Positions 45,891 to 58,140 of a stretch of DNA of 64,000 bases are shown here, in pieces. The notes beneath the pieces were generated by a model. The model was not told the DNA's origin. It was given only the letters and a program-made list of their open reading frames with translations, and searched no databases. Origin of the DNA: Isoetes taiwanensis (lineage: Eukaryota > Streptophyta > Lycopodiopsida > Isoetales > Isoetaceae); assembly GCA_021234155.1 (NCBI GenBank), contig JAJEKV010000005.1, positions 12,572,787 through 12,636,786 on the forward strand, read 5' to 3'. The first letter of the stretch is position 1, and each line of letters begins with the position of its first letter. The position numbers and the translations under genes were made by a program.

Positions 45891-48800
45891 CTAACACTTT
45901 CCATGGCTAGCTTTGCTATTCATATGTCCCTTCACGCCGTCACTGTGTTTTTTAGTCCATTTATCATGTCCATTACTTTTGTTTTGCTTTACCATAGCAG
46001 CGTTTTATTAATGATATGTCATTTTACATAGCCATTATATTTTCATTTGTCCTTTTCTACCATACGGGTAACCTCCTTGCACTCCACCCCAACCTTGGCC
46101 CTTTTGCCCTCCAGCTCCTCCTTTTCATTGGCCGTAACCTCACTTTTAACTTCTTAAGCCTCATTTTTGTTCGATTTACATTGTGCGCCGTATTAATTTC
46201 CATTTCCTTCTGCAATTACTGAGCCCTCAGTAGTCATTAAATAAGCTTGTCTAGTATCATCATTACTGCAAAGGTTTTTCCCTTGAAAACCTTTCGAGGC
46301 AGGGGTTTTTTAATCCTAGTAGTAATGATTATACTAGCCCATTGTATGGGTCCCATGACCTATTGGTCTCCGTGGACGTTAAAAAAACTATTCTATTCTA
46401 TTCTATTCTTGACCTTCCGTTTGATTAGTGCTAACATGTCTACATCCTCTTCCTCAATCTCGTCCCTCGTTTGCAAAATTACGATTCATATTGGGGCCTT
46501 TAATCCTGGCTTTAGTCATATGGTATTATTTGTCTTCTGACCTCACCACACATTTCTCCTCTGCTAACCTGCACCAGACCTTCGCACCTTCGCTCTCCGA
46601 TTTTTGTTCCAAACCCTTGCACAGACCTTATGAACCTCTTTGCTCTGGACTATGTTGGTATTTGTCATGCATCTGGTAAGCTTAGAGAAGTTGCTTTTTA
46701 TGTTATGGGATGTGGTTGATATTTCATGTTCTTAATTTGGTCTTTTCATTTTGGCTCCTTGCTCATATCGCTAACCTCATGACTTCCACTCTCACCTTGG
46801 CACTCTTGGTCTTCATCTTCCTTTACTTGGCTTATAGATCGGCTCCCTTTTTAGGGTGTCGACGCCATGTGGCTCTCCGGTCCCTCCCATGATGTGGTAT
46901 ACATTGCTGCTTTATCCTCCCTAACCTTCCAATACTCGTTCAACCTTTGACATTCTTCTCTATGCCATGTTTTTGCAAATCGTCATGTTTTTTGCATTTG
47001 AGAGCTCCTTTGACATATATTTTGTGAAGCATATTCGCCTAGTTGTTTTAGAATTCATCTCGTATTCTCATATTGTATATTTTGTGTTCGGTATATTATC
47101 ATTCACATTTTTGCTTATTGGAATCCTTCTATTCTATTAGCTGTTTGTCATTTACAAATATTCCTTTGACCCTTTTTATCTGAGTCCCTTCTGCTTCTCT
47201 CACGTTGATCCTCTAATTTGAAACCCTTTGTTTCTCAACCCATTCATTTAATGCATCGTTATTATTTCAGACCATACGTATGGCCCTAGCTTTATTCATA
47301 CTACGTCCTCGTCATTGTATTTTCATTTGTCCTTTTCTACTATATGGCTCATCCCTTGCACTCCACCCTGACCGCGGCACTTTGACCTCCATCTTCTCCT
47401 TTCATTAGCCATAATCTCACTTTTGACTACTTAAGCCTCATTTTTGCTCGATTATTGTGATTCACATTAACCTTCATCTCAATTTTCATCTTAACCTTGC
47501 TCTTGAGTTGCGCTAACATGTCTACAACCTCTTCCTCAATCTCGTCCCTCGTTTGTCAGAGTATTATTCAGTTGGGGCATTTTGTCATGGTTTTAGGCAT
47601 AGGTATTATTTTTCTTATGACATCCACACACATTTTCTCATTTAACTAACTGAACCCGGACCTTTACACCCTCGCTCTCCTATTCTTGTTCCATACCATT
47701 GCACAGATCTTATGACCCTCTTTGCTAGGGGCAACCAAGTCCTATTTGGCACCTTGTAGTTTGGCGTCGTGTTCTTGAAATTGTTCTTTACAGTTTTTCG
47801 GTTTTATGGCCCTATTATTAGATGTCATTTGCATATTTGCTATTTAGCTTTCTCTGGATACGCCGCATATTGCGTTTGGCACTCCCTTCTACTCATTCAC
47901 CCTTTGACATTCTTCTATTTGCCATGTTTTTTGCACTTTGTCATGTTTTGCATTTGAGAGCTCCTTTGCTACATATTTGTCCTTTGAAGCCTATTCACCT
48001 CGTTGTTTAGACTTCATGTAGTATTCTCATATTGTATATTCTTTCCTTGATTTTCAGTTATGGGGAGCTTCATCCATTATTTTGCCTTGTTAACTCGATC
48101 ATTCTTCGTATTCTGCTTTCTGTAGGTATCTAATCTCATGAGGTTTTGGGGATTATATCATTGTTCATGTTATTATTGAGGCGATCGTGTTTTACACTTT
48201 TTTTGGCAGTTGGGCTCTTGTCTGTGGTTATTTTCTTGTTGCATTTGTTCATTGGCTTGCCTTCCTCTTTTCTCGTATTTATGCTTGGGCCTAAAACATA
48301 ACTTTGTTGTCTTTTTCGGAAACATTGCTCTGAAATTGTCATTATGTTGGCGATTGTCATTTATCATGTAACATTGCAGCTTCGCGAAGTTGTATGCTCT
48401 GTTCTTGAACATGGGTGATATGTTATGTTGTTAGGTGGTTTTTACATTTTTTACGAACTCGGCACAGGTTTATTACTTATATAGCCCCAATTTTATGGAT
48501 TTGGGTGATCCTTTGTTTATGTTAGTTCCACTTTGTCATATTCGTAGTAGGCTTCTTTTTCCATGCATCGCTTTACTCACAATATGTAACATTACATACT
48601 CCTTGTGTTTTCATTTCCTTTAACATGTACATTCCCTCATTTGCTTTCTTATTGCAGACCATCTGTACGGCCCTAGCTTTGCTAACACTATGTCCTTCTA
48701 CATAGTTATTCTGCCATATGGCTAACCTCCTCGCACTCTTCTGTGACCTTGCCACTGTTGACTTTCATTTCTTCTTTTCTCTTGGCCATAACCTCACCTT

Positions 48801-49100
48801 GACTTTGGCCTCACATTTGCCATAAATTGCTTGTGCATAGCCATCCTACTTTTCTTCAAACTTAAGCCTCGTTTTTCTTGATCCATGATGTGATCCAAAT
48901 TTCATCATCTCCCTTGACCTTCCTCTTGATTGGTACTGACATGTCTACCACTTCTCCCTCAACCTCTTCATACTCACGGTGCTATTCCTATTGCAGCATC
49001 CCTTCCTCGCTCCAAATGTCGTGTTATTTTCCTTATGACCATCATTTGTTCAACATATTCCTTTAGCCATCTTAACCGTTTTCCCTTACCTTTCCTAACT
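45891..49100 (+). repeat. Diverged tandem repeats, ~1.3 kb, three copies
   Basis: Anchors recur in order. ttgcactccaccc-like: 46077, 47349 and (ctcgcactc) 48733. gtctac(a)acctcttcctcaat: 46440 and 47520. attcttctctatgccatg-like: 46945 and 47908. Copies are strongly diverged with many indels. The first copy carries an extra ~190 bp (about 46220-46411) with a structured hairpin and an (attct)n tail. Confidence 0.7.
46251..46337. repeat. Structured hairpin element B1
   Basis: Arms ctagtatcatcattact (46251-46267) and agtaatgattatactag (46321-46337) pair at 16 of 17. The loop has an inner hairpin (ggtttt...aaaacc) and the string ggggttttttaatcc. It lies in an insertion absent from the next repeat copy. 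The paired element B2 is at 50362-50440. Confidence 0.75.
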
Positions 49101-49665
49101 TTTTTATTTTTCAACAAGAGCTATATATCAATTTGGTTTTCATGTTTATATGATGAGATTTTTCATGTTATGCATTCTTCATTGAGGGCGTGTGATCCGT
49201 TTTGAAATAATACCATTTCTAGACATTATTTTCTATGAGGTGAGAGGTGTTGATTCATATTTGGTCTTGCTTTCTTGCCACAGTTTTCAATAGGATGCTG
49301 CATTTGTCCACTTGCTTCTGCCATTATTTCTTTACGGCCCGTTCATATCAATGGATTTGGGTGTTGCTAAATGATCTCCACCTGTGGGTGATGCTATTTT
49401 TTCTTTTTCCACCTCTCAGTGATGTTTTCTCTTTCTATATATGTTTGTTTACAGTTCCTAACGTCTAAAGGATGATTTTTCATCTATGTTTTGGTTCCGG
49501 CACTCTTTGTTGTTGTCCACCTTGGGTATTGCTATAATCATGCAGCTCGTGCTCATGGTCGCTGGCGTTCCTCTTCTTCTCACTCTCGCTACGTGCTTCG
49601 TGACCCGACTCAACACTTGGAGGTTTCGCGGCGGCTGGGCTTATAGTTAGGAAGTTCTCTGGTAG
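49101..49665 (+). other. Pyrimidine-rich DNA
   Basis: No gene supported. A block at 49498-49545 (ttgttgttgtccaccttggg) is repeated in diverged form at 49897-49930. Confidence 0.45.
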
Positions 49666-49703
49666 TCGGCCGGTTTTGTGTCTCTTGCGAGTCCCTTCCC
49701 AGA

Positions 49704-49830
49704 ATCGCATCGATCCGAGCCTTCGGATCGCCATTCTGGGGAGTGACGAGCCAGTATATAAGGCTCTTCCCCCTTCGGGACCGGTTATCGGCGTCTTCTC
49801 ACAGCAGCTTTCATCCTTCTCGTAGCTTCC
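49704..49830 (+). repeat. TATA-bearing dispersed repeat, copy 2
   Basis: Matches 38819-38945 over about 125 bp with few changes, including cagtatataaggctctt. It begins directly after a 40-bp string (49666-49705) that occurs again at 50570-50609. Confidence 0.85.
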
Positions 49831-49974
49831 CTCCCTTCCCGCCCTGCTCAGTGGGGACGCGCCTATTTCATTTGTGTTTTTGGGCCATGCTCTTTTGTTG
49901 TTGTTCACTTTGAATTTTACTATAATAATGTTTTTTGCATCAACATCATGCCGTTTTTTTCATAGGTTATTTTC

Positions 49975-50150
49975 CACCCGTTGGGTGATGCTTTCTCCAC
50001 CTTCCAGGTGATGCTATCTCCACCTGGGGGCGACGCTATTTATTTCCACCTTGAGGGTGATGCTATTTATTTCCACCTTGAGGGTGACGCATAGTTGATT
50101 TTCACCCGTTGGGTGATGCTTCTCCACCTTCTAGGTGATGCTCTTTATGT
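49975..50150 (+). repeat. Degenerate ccacctt-gggtgatgct repeats
   Basis: Seven or eight copies of a ~25-30 bp unit (ttccaccttgagggtgatgc), the best pair being atttatttccaccttgaggg at about 50037 and 50066. Confidence 0.7.
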
Positions 50151-50361
50151 TTCTGATATGCTCTTCTTTGCAGGTTTTACTTCTTGATTGTGCGGCTTGC
50201 CTCGTCCCTGCCATGCATGTTGGTTTTTCTAACCATTCCGCGGGTATTTTAGGGTTCTTTTGTGTTGCTGCGGTTTTTTCCGCCTTCGGGGGGGTCTGCT
50301 TTTCTTGGCTTCGCCATCGACCCGTCTCCTTCGTATCTCCAGGCAACACATTCAAGGTTGG

Positions 50362-50440
50362 TGGCGACCATTTCTCATTAGGGTTTTCCTCGAAAACCCG
50401 AAAGGGCGGGGTTTTTTATCCCGATGAGAAGTGGTCGCCA
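50362..50440. repeat. Structured hairpin element B2
   Basis: Arms tggcgaccatttctcat (50362-50378) and atgagaagtggtcgcca (50424-50440) pair at 16 of 17. The loop has gggttttcctcgaaaaccc and then gggcggggttttttatccc, matching the loop of B1, while the arms differ. Confidence 0.75.
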
Positions 50441-50549
50441 TTACCCTTCTATATTGCCTGTGCACATTGCTTTTTCTGGGGTAGCCCGATATTGTTCCTA
50501 TAGTCGGCTACCCCTCTCTATTCTTCAAACATTATATACTGCTGCTGTG

Positions 50550-50982
50550 ATGAATGACAAGCCTATCTATCGGCCGGTTTTGTGTCTCTTGCGAGTCCCT
50601 TCCCAGAATGTTCAATTTGTGGAGGATTATATTTTTCTAGAGCCTGAGGTTGTTGGGGACAATGATTGTCTTGATATTGATCCATTGACAGTTGGAACTC
50701 TAAACCTAGGCAAAAGGGGAGAAGTATCAGTTGCCAGACATTATCCTAGCAAAAGAGCCAAGTTGATTAGTGACACCAAACGTGAGACAATGGTGAAGGT
50801 TAGGGGCTCAGATTGTTGTTGGAGTGGTTGTATGCAATTCTTTACAATAGAACAATTGGTGGAAGCAAGAGCCACTTTTCAAAAGTACACTGTTGATGAG
50901 AGGAGGAGCTACATGTACACAATCTTCGAGCATGCACTTCAGAATGAAAGAAACCCAAACAGAAAAAGATACCCTTTGCTAG
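50550..50982 (+). pseudogene. DUF7869-like transposase-related gene, 5' part
   Basis: In-frame ATG at 50550 (MNDKPIYRPVLCLL). The frame contains a Cys cluster (DCCWSGCMQFFTIEQLVEAR) and DERRSYMYTI, as in the N-terminal zinc-binding part of the large protein family with LQLDNC and VGHTHEDID motifs (DUF7869 type) found in plant, algal and animal mobile elements. The last host codon is interrupted at 50982 by an 11.5-kb element with TAG duplication; the rest of the gene continues at 62533. The segment 50570-50609 is repeated at 49666-49705. Confidence 0.6.
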
Positions 50983-50999
50983 CACACTGACCCCAATTT

Positions 51000-51850
51000 T
51001 TGGTCCACAGTTGTTTTTTCCTTGTACGGAAGTGTTGTTTTATGCCAAAAACAACACCAAAATGGCCCCAAAAGTCCACGTGGCCCGTTTATCGGATTTG
51101 CACAAAGAGGCGGTGGTTTTGGCAGAAATTTTCCACGGTGGTCTTTTGGCCATTTTGTCAATGTGTCCTTTTTTTCACTATTGTTTTTATCGGTTTTTTT
51201 TCTCACGTGTGGTTTTTTTGTCCTTTGTTGTTTTTGTAAGAAGTCATCGTTGTTTTTTGAAAAGTACAGCGTAGATTTACATATTACTACTAATGAAGAA
51301 GTAAAAAAATATATCTTTTTATTTTTCTATCGTTTTTTTTTTTCCTCTACTTGTAGTTTTTAAAAGTTGACATTGTTTTCTTAGAGAAAGATGTGTAGTT
51401 TTTAAAGAAATTCACATGTTGCATTTAAAAATAATTACTATTTTCAAATATTGTTTTCCTCAATATTATATGTAGCTATTAAAAAGTACGACACGTTATT
51501 TCTTAAATTGGTTGTTTACAAATGTTGTTTTTGCAAGAAAATCAAAATAAAATATCCGTGGACTTTTTTAACTTTACAAAAACAACACGTTTGGTTTACG
51601 TAGACATGTTTTTAAGCAATCAAATCTTGACACGTGGCACTCATTCTTATATGTGGATATGTGGCAATGTAATTTTCAAAAATAGGTGTTGTCTTTTTAG
51701 TATTATTTTACATAAAATGCACATGTTGTTTTATAGAATTTTCAATAAACATGTCAAATAAATATTTTTAAGTGTTGTTTTCTTCAATAAACAACATGGT
51801 TAAATGCCATGGTTAAATGACAAGTTTTTTAAGTATTGTTTTCGATTACA
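51000..51850. repeat. Left subterminal region with tgttgtttt motifs
   Basis: About ten copies of (t/a)gttgtttt(t) and two of the inverse aaaacaaca between 51010 and 51850. Their density near one end and inverted copies near the other end (62370, 62498) suggest binding sites for a CACTA-type transposase. The long frames here are low-complexity. Confidence 0.5.
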
Positions 51851-54300
51851 ATCAATTGCTATTTTCAAGAAATTGTTCATGCAAGTTTTGCAATTTATAA
51901 CTTGTCATTCCTTCAAAGTGGAAAGAAACATTTCATCTATTGAATTTGTTCAAAATAACCCAATGCATGTATTTCAAGTATAAGAAGCTGATTCAAAAAT
52001 CCTGTTTCCAATTACTAAAACCATGATTTTCATATCCTCACTCTATTTGCCTATTCAATTCATGGGATTTTGAAATCCTTGGAGGTTGCAAAACTAGTCG
52101 CTTGTAATAATTGCTTGTAATGTACTCTTTAGGAACAAACCATATTTGGCGAGAAGCATATTTAGCCAAAAGCAGGACCGATTACAATATTTTTCTTGGG
52201 AGGCGAGATCTTTGTCTATCTTTGTATTCTAGCTATAAACTTTGTCAAACCCGCCAAAGAATTATAAAAGAATAGTGGTCAAGTGTATGCAAGATTCGCA
52301 CCATATTGAAAACCATATGCAAGACTTGAACTACACCATATTTATCGTAACTTTCTAATTGAGTTAGGGTTCTAATAGACAATGAGAACCCGGACTGACT
52401 CTCATGCTTCCAAACTTTAAATAAATTAATAAGAAAAGATAGCATCATACCATGATATACAAAAGCATCTCAAGTCTTATCCAACATCATTAGAGGGCGG
52501 TTCCATAGTAATAGATCGGCCCCTTGAATATCAGCCCAACACATAAGCTGTTTTGCGGGGCCAAAAAACACATTTGGGCATCCCTAGACAACCAAGTTTT
52601 AGTTAAAACACAAATCCAACTACCATTTCCAAGCAAAAATGTAGATGTTTAAGGAAATCAACCCAAACGTATGTAGGCCAAGATTATTTGACCTTTGAAA
52701 TGTTACCTTATGGATTTCGGCGGTTTAGAGCTCGAGGCAAGTGGCACGAGGCATGGTACAAGCAATCCATCATAAATCGATGCGAGCACTGTTATGGTCT
52801 TGAGCAGTAGCCGACCAAAGATATCTTTGGTAAATAGATTCAAAAGCGTATTTCTAGCAAAGCTTATCTACGCCCTGTAGATTAGGAAACAAAGGATTAT
52901 GCGGGCAAATAAATGCACTATCGTCACAAGCCGACACATCTTCGCAACAAATCCGGTAGCATAGCAATATGCATATCACGGCTTGTGTTTTAGCGGGGTG
53001 CAACGAATCCGGCGACTACAAATCATGAAGCGACCATTTGTGTATGCCCGACTTCAAATCCGACATTTTCTGTGGGCGCCGGTTTAGGTGCCTCGTCTAT
53101 TAGATTGGCTAGCAATCCAATCCCGCCAAAAATTTGAGCTCCATGTATTCATCGGTGGCGGGCTAAACGGGCTTTGCTTTCGGCCATCTTGCATTGCTTT
53201 GGAGAGCTGCAATCTCAATCTCAAGGCTGCAAGATAATCATGCAAGGAACCACAGCGCCAAGAAACAAGAAAGGCAAAGTTTTAAGAAACAGGGCAAGGC
53301 GCCAAGAAACAAAGGCCGAAATCGGACTGCCAAAATCGGCGTGGGAAAAAATTTTTTAACCTAAACCAATAGGATGATCGGGACCGGGATCAAGATCTTG
53401 GCCCTTCATCTCGCCTCATCTCTGCTTGGTTAAAATAAACCAATAGGATGTTAGGGCCCAAGATCTTAATCTTGGCCCTTCATCTCTCTACCCACCTTTA
53501 TATTTTTTTAGCTTAATCATTTTCTTTCACCTTCATTGTGCTTCTTTTTGCCTTATATTTAGTGTTTAAATATTTTTGCCTAGCCAATATTTACATTTCC
53601 ACCCATGCCCTTTATTAAAATTTTACCACCATTGCCTTTGTCCAAATACTCTTGTACCTAGTTCTTGTACCACGCATTTGTAAAATGGCATTTCCAACAC
53701 ACCATTTCCTATTGCCCCGTGTGATCTTTTCCTTTTATGATCTTTTTCCTTTTATTTACCCTTCACTTATTACCCACCTTGGTCTTCAAGCCCTTTGTTC
53801 AAGCTAAGTGACCATTATTGCTCCACCATGGTTCTAAGCCTTTGGGTTTTCTTGCTTTTTAAAAGGATGGACTTGTGCTAATCACTCTTTTTGAAAAACA
53901 AAAGCTGGAACCAAAAGGGTTTAATTTGTGATATTTACCATATGATTGGCATTACAGATTGTTAAACAATACATTTGTTTGGCGATGGATGCACATTGAG
54001 CGATCTTTGTGAAGTGTTGTTTCTTGAAATCTAGGTCTAGTGTGATCCTATATTGTGCTACTTATGTGATAATATTGGAAAGATACATTTGGTGACTTCG
54101 ATTGGTCACAAATGGCTAAGCGTAACGATACGGTATTAATGCATGATAAGATTTTAATGTCACATTGTGGGTTGTTGGAGCATAGTGTTATGCACATTAA
54201 GTTAATAAGTGATGTTACATTTTGTAAGCTAATAAAGATCAAGGGATATATATGGTACATCTACTGCTTTGTCGACCGCAGAGCGGCTTGGCGTTTTGAT
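51851..54300. other. Interior of the CACTA-like element, no gene
   Basis: No convincing frame. A ~70-bp block (accaataggatg ... gatcttggcccttcatctc) is duplicated at 53364-53430 and 53436-53500. Short ccaagaaacaa repeats occur near 53260-53310. Confidence 0.45.
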
Positions 54301-54305
54301 AAGTT

Positions 54306-56760
54306 CTCTGGACCGATCTTGGATTTTTTGAACACTTTCGAAGCAAGTTACTTGAATGCCGGATTCAACTGTCGGATAGGGAAACCGAGCTCCGGGAGGG
54401 AGGGGGGACATTGGCATTTGCCCTACAATAACCTGGCAAGGCACAGGGTTTGCGTTTTGGAGGCCATACCCTAGCCAGATTGGACCAGGATCTTGCACAA
54501 TGTCATGAGGTAGTGGGAGGGCATTGACGCCAGAAGACGGAGCCCTAAAACCTTCCAGAAGAAGTTCGTCCCAAAGATCCTCTCTGGAGGGTCCTTGGCC
54601 ACGGACGGGCAACTCTCCCACCCCGGAACTGTGATCTGACTCTTCCAACGGACTCGAAACATCGACATTACCCTGGAGACCAAGTTTCGTGGGCAGAAGA
54701 CCACCCCTGCTCCCGGAAGTGCCAAAGTAGCTCATGTCCAACACGTTCGTAGTGAATTGGCCTTAGCGGAGGGTGCAGAATACTGCCATGTAGAGGGTTC
54801 GTGTTTCTTTGCTTTGCAAAAATGACCGTGTAACTTAGTCCCTAGGGTAATTTCGCTATGGCCCGGACGACATGGCGAAGTCAAATCTCAATTAGGAGCC
54901 TTTGTATTTGCCCGAACGACAAAACACTTGGATTTCTACCACGATTCATTGCGGGGACACTGGAGGGATATGTTCTCCGGGACGGATCTTGAATTTTCTT
55001 GAGCCTGCTTTCGAAGCAAGTTACTTGAATGGAGAATTCAGCGATGGGATCGGATAGGAAACCGGGTTAGGGGAAGGGAGGCATTGGCATTTGCCCTCCG
55101 GAGGAGCACCGGTAGGAAAGTCCGTCTCGGTAAATCCAAACCCTATTTCGTCAGTTTCTATTGCTTCTTGTTTTCAACTGCAGCTTCTCGACCATGTCTC
55201 AAGTGCAACTAAATAATTCTCGACCTCCATAACGTAAACCCTACAATAACCTAGCAACGCACAGGGTTTACGTTTTGGAGGCCATACCCCAGCCAGATTG
55301 GACCGGGATCTTGCACAATGTCATGAAGTAGTGGGAGGGCGTTGGCCTTGAAGACCTGAGCCCTAAAACCTTCGGAAAGAAGTTCGTCCCAAAGGTCCTC
55401 ACGGAGGGTCCTTGACCACGGACGGGCAACTCTCCCACCCCGGGCTGTGATCCCTCCGACTCTTCCAGCGGTCTCGAAACATCGACATTACCCTAGAGAC
55501 CAAGTTTCGTGGGCAGAAGACCACCCCTGCTCCCGGAAGCGCCAAAGTAGCTCATGTCCAACATGTTAAGTAGTGAATTGGCCTTAGCGGAGGGTGAAGA
55601 ATACTTGCCATGTAGAGGGTTCGTGTATCTTTTTGCTGCAAAAATGGCCGTGTAACTTGGTCCCTAGGGTAATTTCATTTGTTTTGGACGACATGGCGAA
55701 GTCAAATCTCCATTAGAGCCTTTGTACTGCCGACGACAAAACACTTGGGTTTCTACGGATTCATTGCGGGACACTTTGCGCGGAGGGATATGTTCTCGGG
55801 GACGGATCTTGAATTTTCTTGAGCCTGCTTTCGAAGCAAGTTACTTGAATGGAGAATTCAGCGGTCGATAGGGAAGCCGGGTTAGGAAGGGAGGCATTGG
55901 CATTTGCCCTCGGGAGGAGCTGGTAGGAAAGCTTGCCTCGGTAAATCCAAACCCCATTTAAATTGGGTTTCTATTGCTTCTTGTTTTCAAGCTGCGGCTT
56001 CGACCATGTCTCAAGTGCAACCGAATAAAACTTCGACCTCCATAGCGTAAACCCTACAATAACCTAGCAACACCACGGGTTTTACGTTTTGGAGGCCATA
56101 CCCCACCCGGATTGGACCAGGATCTTGCACAATGTCATGAGGTAGTGGGAGGGCGTTGGCCAGAAGGCGGAGCCCTAAAACCTTCGAAGAAGTTTGTCCC
56201 AAAGGTCCTCTACGGAGGGTCCTTGGCCAGCCGCAGACGGGCAACTCTCCCACCGAGGGGCTGTGATCGACTCTTCCAACGGACTCGAAACATCGACATT
56301 ACCACGGAGACCAAGTTTAGGTGGGCAGAAGCCCACCCTGCTCCCGGAAGCGCCAAAGTAGCTCATGTCCAACACGTTCGTAGTGAATTGGCCTTAGCGG
56401 AGGGGTGCGAGAATCTTCGCCATGTAGAGGGTTCGTGTTTCTTTTTGCTGCAAAAAAGGAGTCCCTAGGGTAATTTATTTGTTTAGGACGACATGAAGTC
56501 AAATCTCCATTCCGAACCTTTGTACTTGCCGAACGACAAAACACTTGGGTTTCTACGGTCGATTGCGCGGGACACTTTGCGGATATGTTCTCCGGACAGA
56601 TCTTGAATTTTTTGAGCCTGCTTTCGAAGCAAGTTACCCTGAATAGAGAATTCAAGCGGTCGGATAGGGAAACCGGGTTCAGGAAGGGAGGCATTGGCAT
56701 TTGCCCTCCGGAGGAGCACCGGTAGGAAAGCCTGCCTCGGTAACCTTTGTGATGTCCATC
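54306..56760 (+). repeat. ~815-bp satellite, subfamily A, three copies
   Basis: The anchor ctacaataacct occurs at 54423, 55241 and 56054 (periods 818 and 813). A second anchor, tgctttcgaagcaagttac, occurs near 54339, 55006, 55829 and 56619. It shares a block (agaccaagttt ... gcagaagaccacccct ... cgccaaagtag) and ctagggtaatttcg with subfamily B. Frames on either strand are repeat shadows. Confidence 0.9.
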
Positions 56761-56764
56761 TCCT

Positions 56765-57235
56765 GGGGTCGGCCACCTAGGCTATAACATGCCACCTGGG
56801 CTGCAACATGCCACGTGAGCTCCAACATGCCAAGTTGGCTCCAACATGCCACCTAGGCTCAAGCATGCCAAGGTGGCTCAAAAATGCCACCTAGGCTCCA
56901 ACATGCCACCTGGGCTACAACATGCCACGTAGGCTCCAACATGCCAACTAGGCTCCAACATGCCTCGTGAGCTCTAGCATGCCACCTAGGCTCCAACATG
57001 CCACCTAGGCTCCAACATGCCAAGGTGGCTCCAACATGCCACCTAGGCTCAAGCATGCCACCTAGGCACTCCAAGTGGTGACATGGCATGTCAAGTAAGC
57101 AAGGCCAAGTTTTGACTAGGCCAAAAATGAAAAGATGTCTATCTTTGGTCTTTTCATTGGGTGATGTTGGCAAATTTTGGGTGACATGGCTAGATGGTGG
57201 TGACGTGACTAGGACTTTATGCAAGAAATATGATA
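56765..57235 (+). repeat. Left arm of foldback unit: minisatellite array
   Basis: About 15 units of ccacctaggctccaacatg / ccaaggtggctccaacatg, then a unique part (caagtggtgacatggcatg, later cattgggtgatgttggcaaa and gtgacatggctagatg). The same sequence in the reverse orientation is at 61060-61762. Confidence 0.9.
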
Positions 57236-57291
57236 ACCTTTGAAATTTTGTGCGGGGAGTTTGGCAAGGGATAGAATAGAAGGATCTTGGA

Positions 57292-58140
57292 GAACTCACA
57301 AGCCCCTTTCCAGTGAAGGGGAGTCTGGATCAGCATGTTGCGCAGGGGGATTCGACCCCATCTCCGGGCATGGTCCCCAGAGCATACACAGAGAACTCCA
57401 TGCAAAGTTTCGGATGTGTGAGTCTCCGTCTTGACGCTCGAGATGTAAACCCTAGAAAACCCTAGGGTTTGATAGGGTTTACATTCTGGGGATGCTCCGA
57501 TGACCCAGAGGGCCCAGGATCTGACGTGGAATACCCGTGCTGGATTACCCTCATGGCACTGGGAGACAGAGCCAAATTTCCCGGTGCAGCATACCTTTCG
57601 GAGACTCCCCTTCACAAGCCCCTTCCGGTGAAGGGGAGTCTGAAAGCATCTTTTTGTGGGGGATTCGACCCCATCTCCGGGCATGGTCCCCAGAGCATAC
57701 ACAGAGAACTCCATGCAAAGTTTCGGATGTGTGAGTCTCCGCGTCTTGACGCTCGAGATGTAAACCCTAGCAAACCCTAGGGTTTGATAGGGTTTACATT
57801 CTGGGGATGCTCCGATGACCCAGAGGGCCCAGGATCCGGCGTGGAATACCCGTCTTTGGATTACCCTCATGGCCTTTGGGGAGGCCGAGCCAAATTTCGG
57901 TGCGGCATACCTTCCGGAGACTCCTTCACAAGCCCCTTTCCGGTGAAGGGGAGTGCGAAAAAAGCTTTCGGCTTAGGGGATTTGACCCCATCTCGGGCAT
58001 GGTCCCCGAGCATACCAGAGAACTCCATGCAAAGTTTGGGATGTGTTAGTCTCCGCTCTTGGCCTTTCGAGATGTAAACCCTACCAAACCCTAGGGTTTG
58101 GTAGGATTTTACATTGGGATGCTCCTCGATCAAGAGGGCC
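57292..58140 (+). repeat. 316-bp satellite with telomere-like palindrome
   Basis: The anchor cacaagcccc occurs at 57297, 57613 and 57927 (316 and 314 bp). Each unit has a palindrome around aaaccctagggtttgatagg, and the satellite also contains gactccccttcacaag, which reappears at about 60995 near the right arm. Confidence 0.9.

Noticed and set aside
44155-49470. Many hydrophobic plus-strand frames that look like multi-pass membrane proteins
   Set aside because: They sit in T/C-rich diverged repeats, change frame between copies and have no recognisable family.
57440-57800. Interstitial telomere
   Set aside because: Only one or two units of the motif in opposing orientation per satellite unit, not an array.
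57217-58077. Frames of 90-217 codons on both strands over the 316-bp satellite
   Set aside because: They arise because the unit has few stops; the translation repeats with the satellite and has no family.
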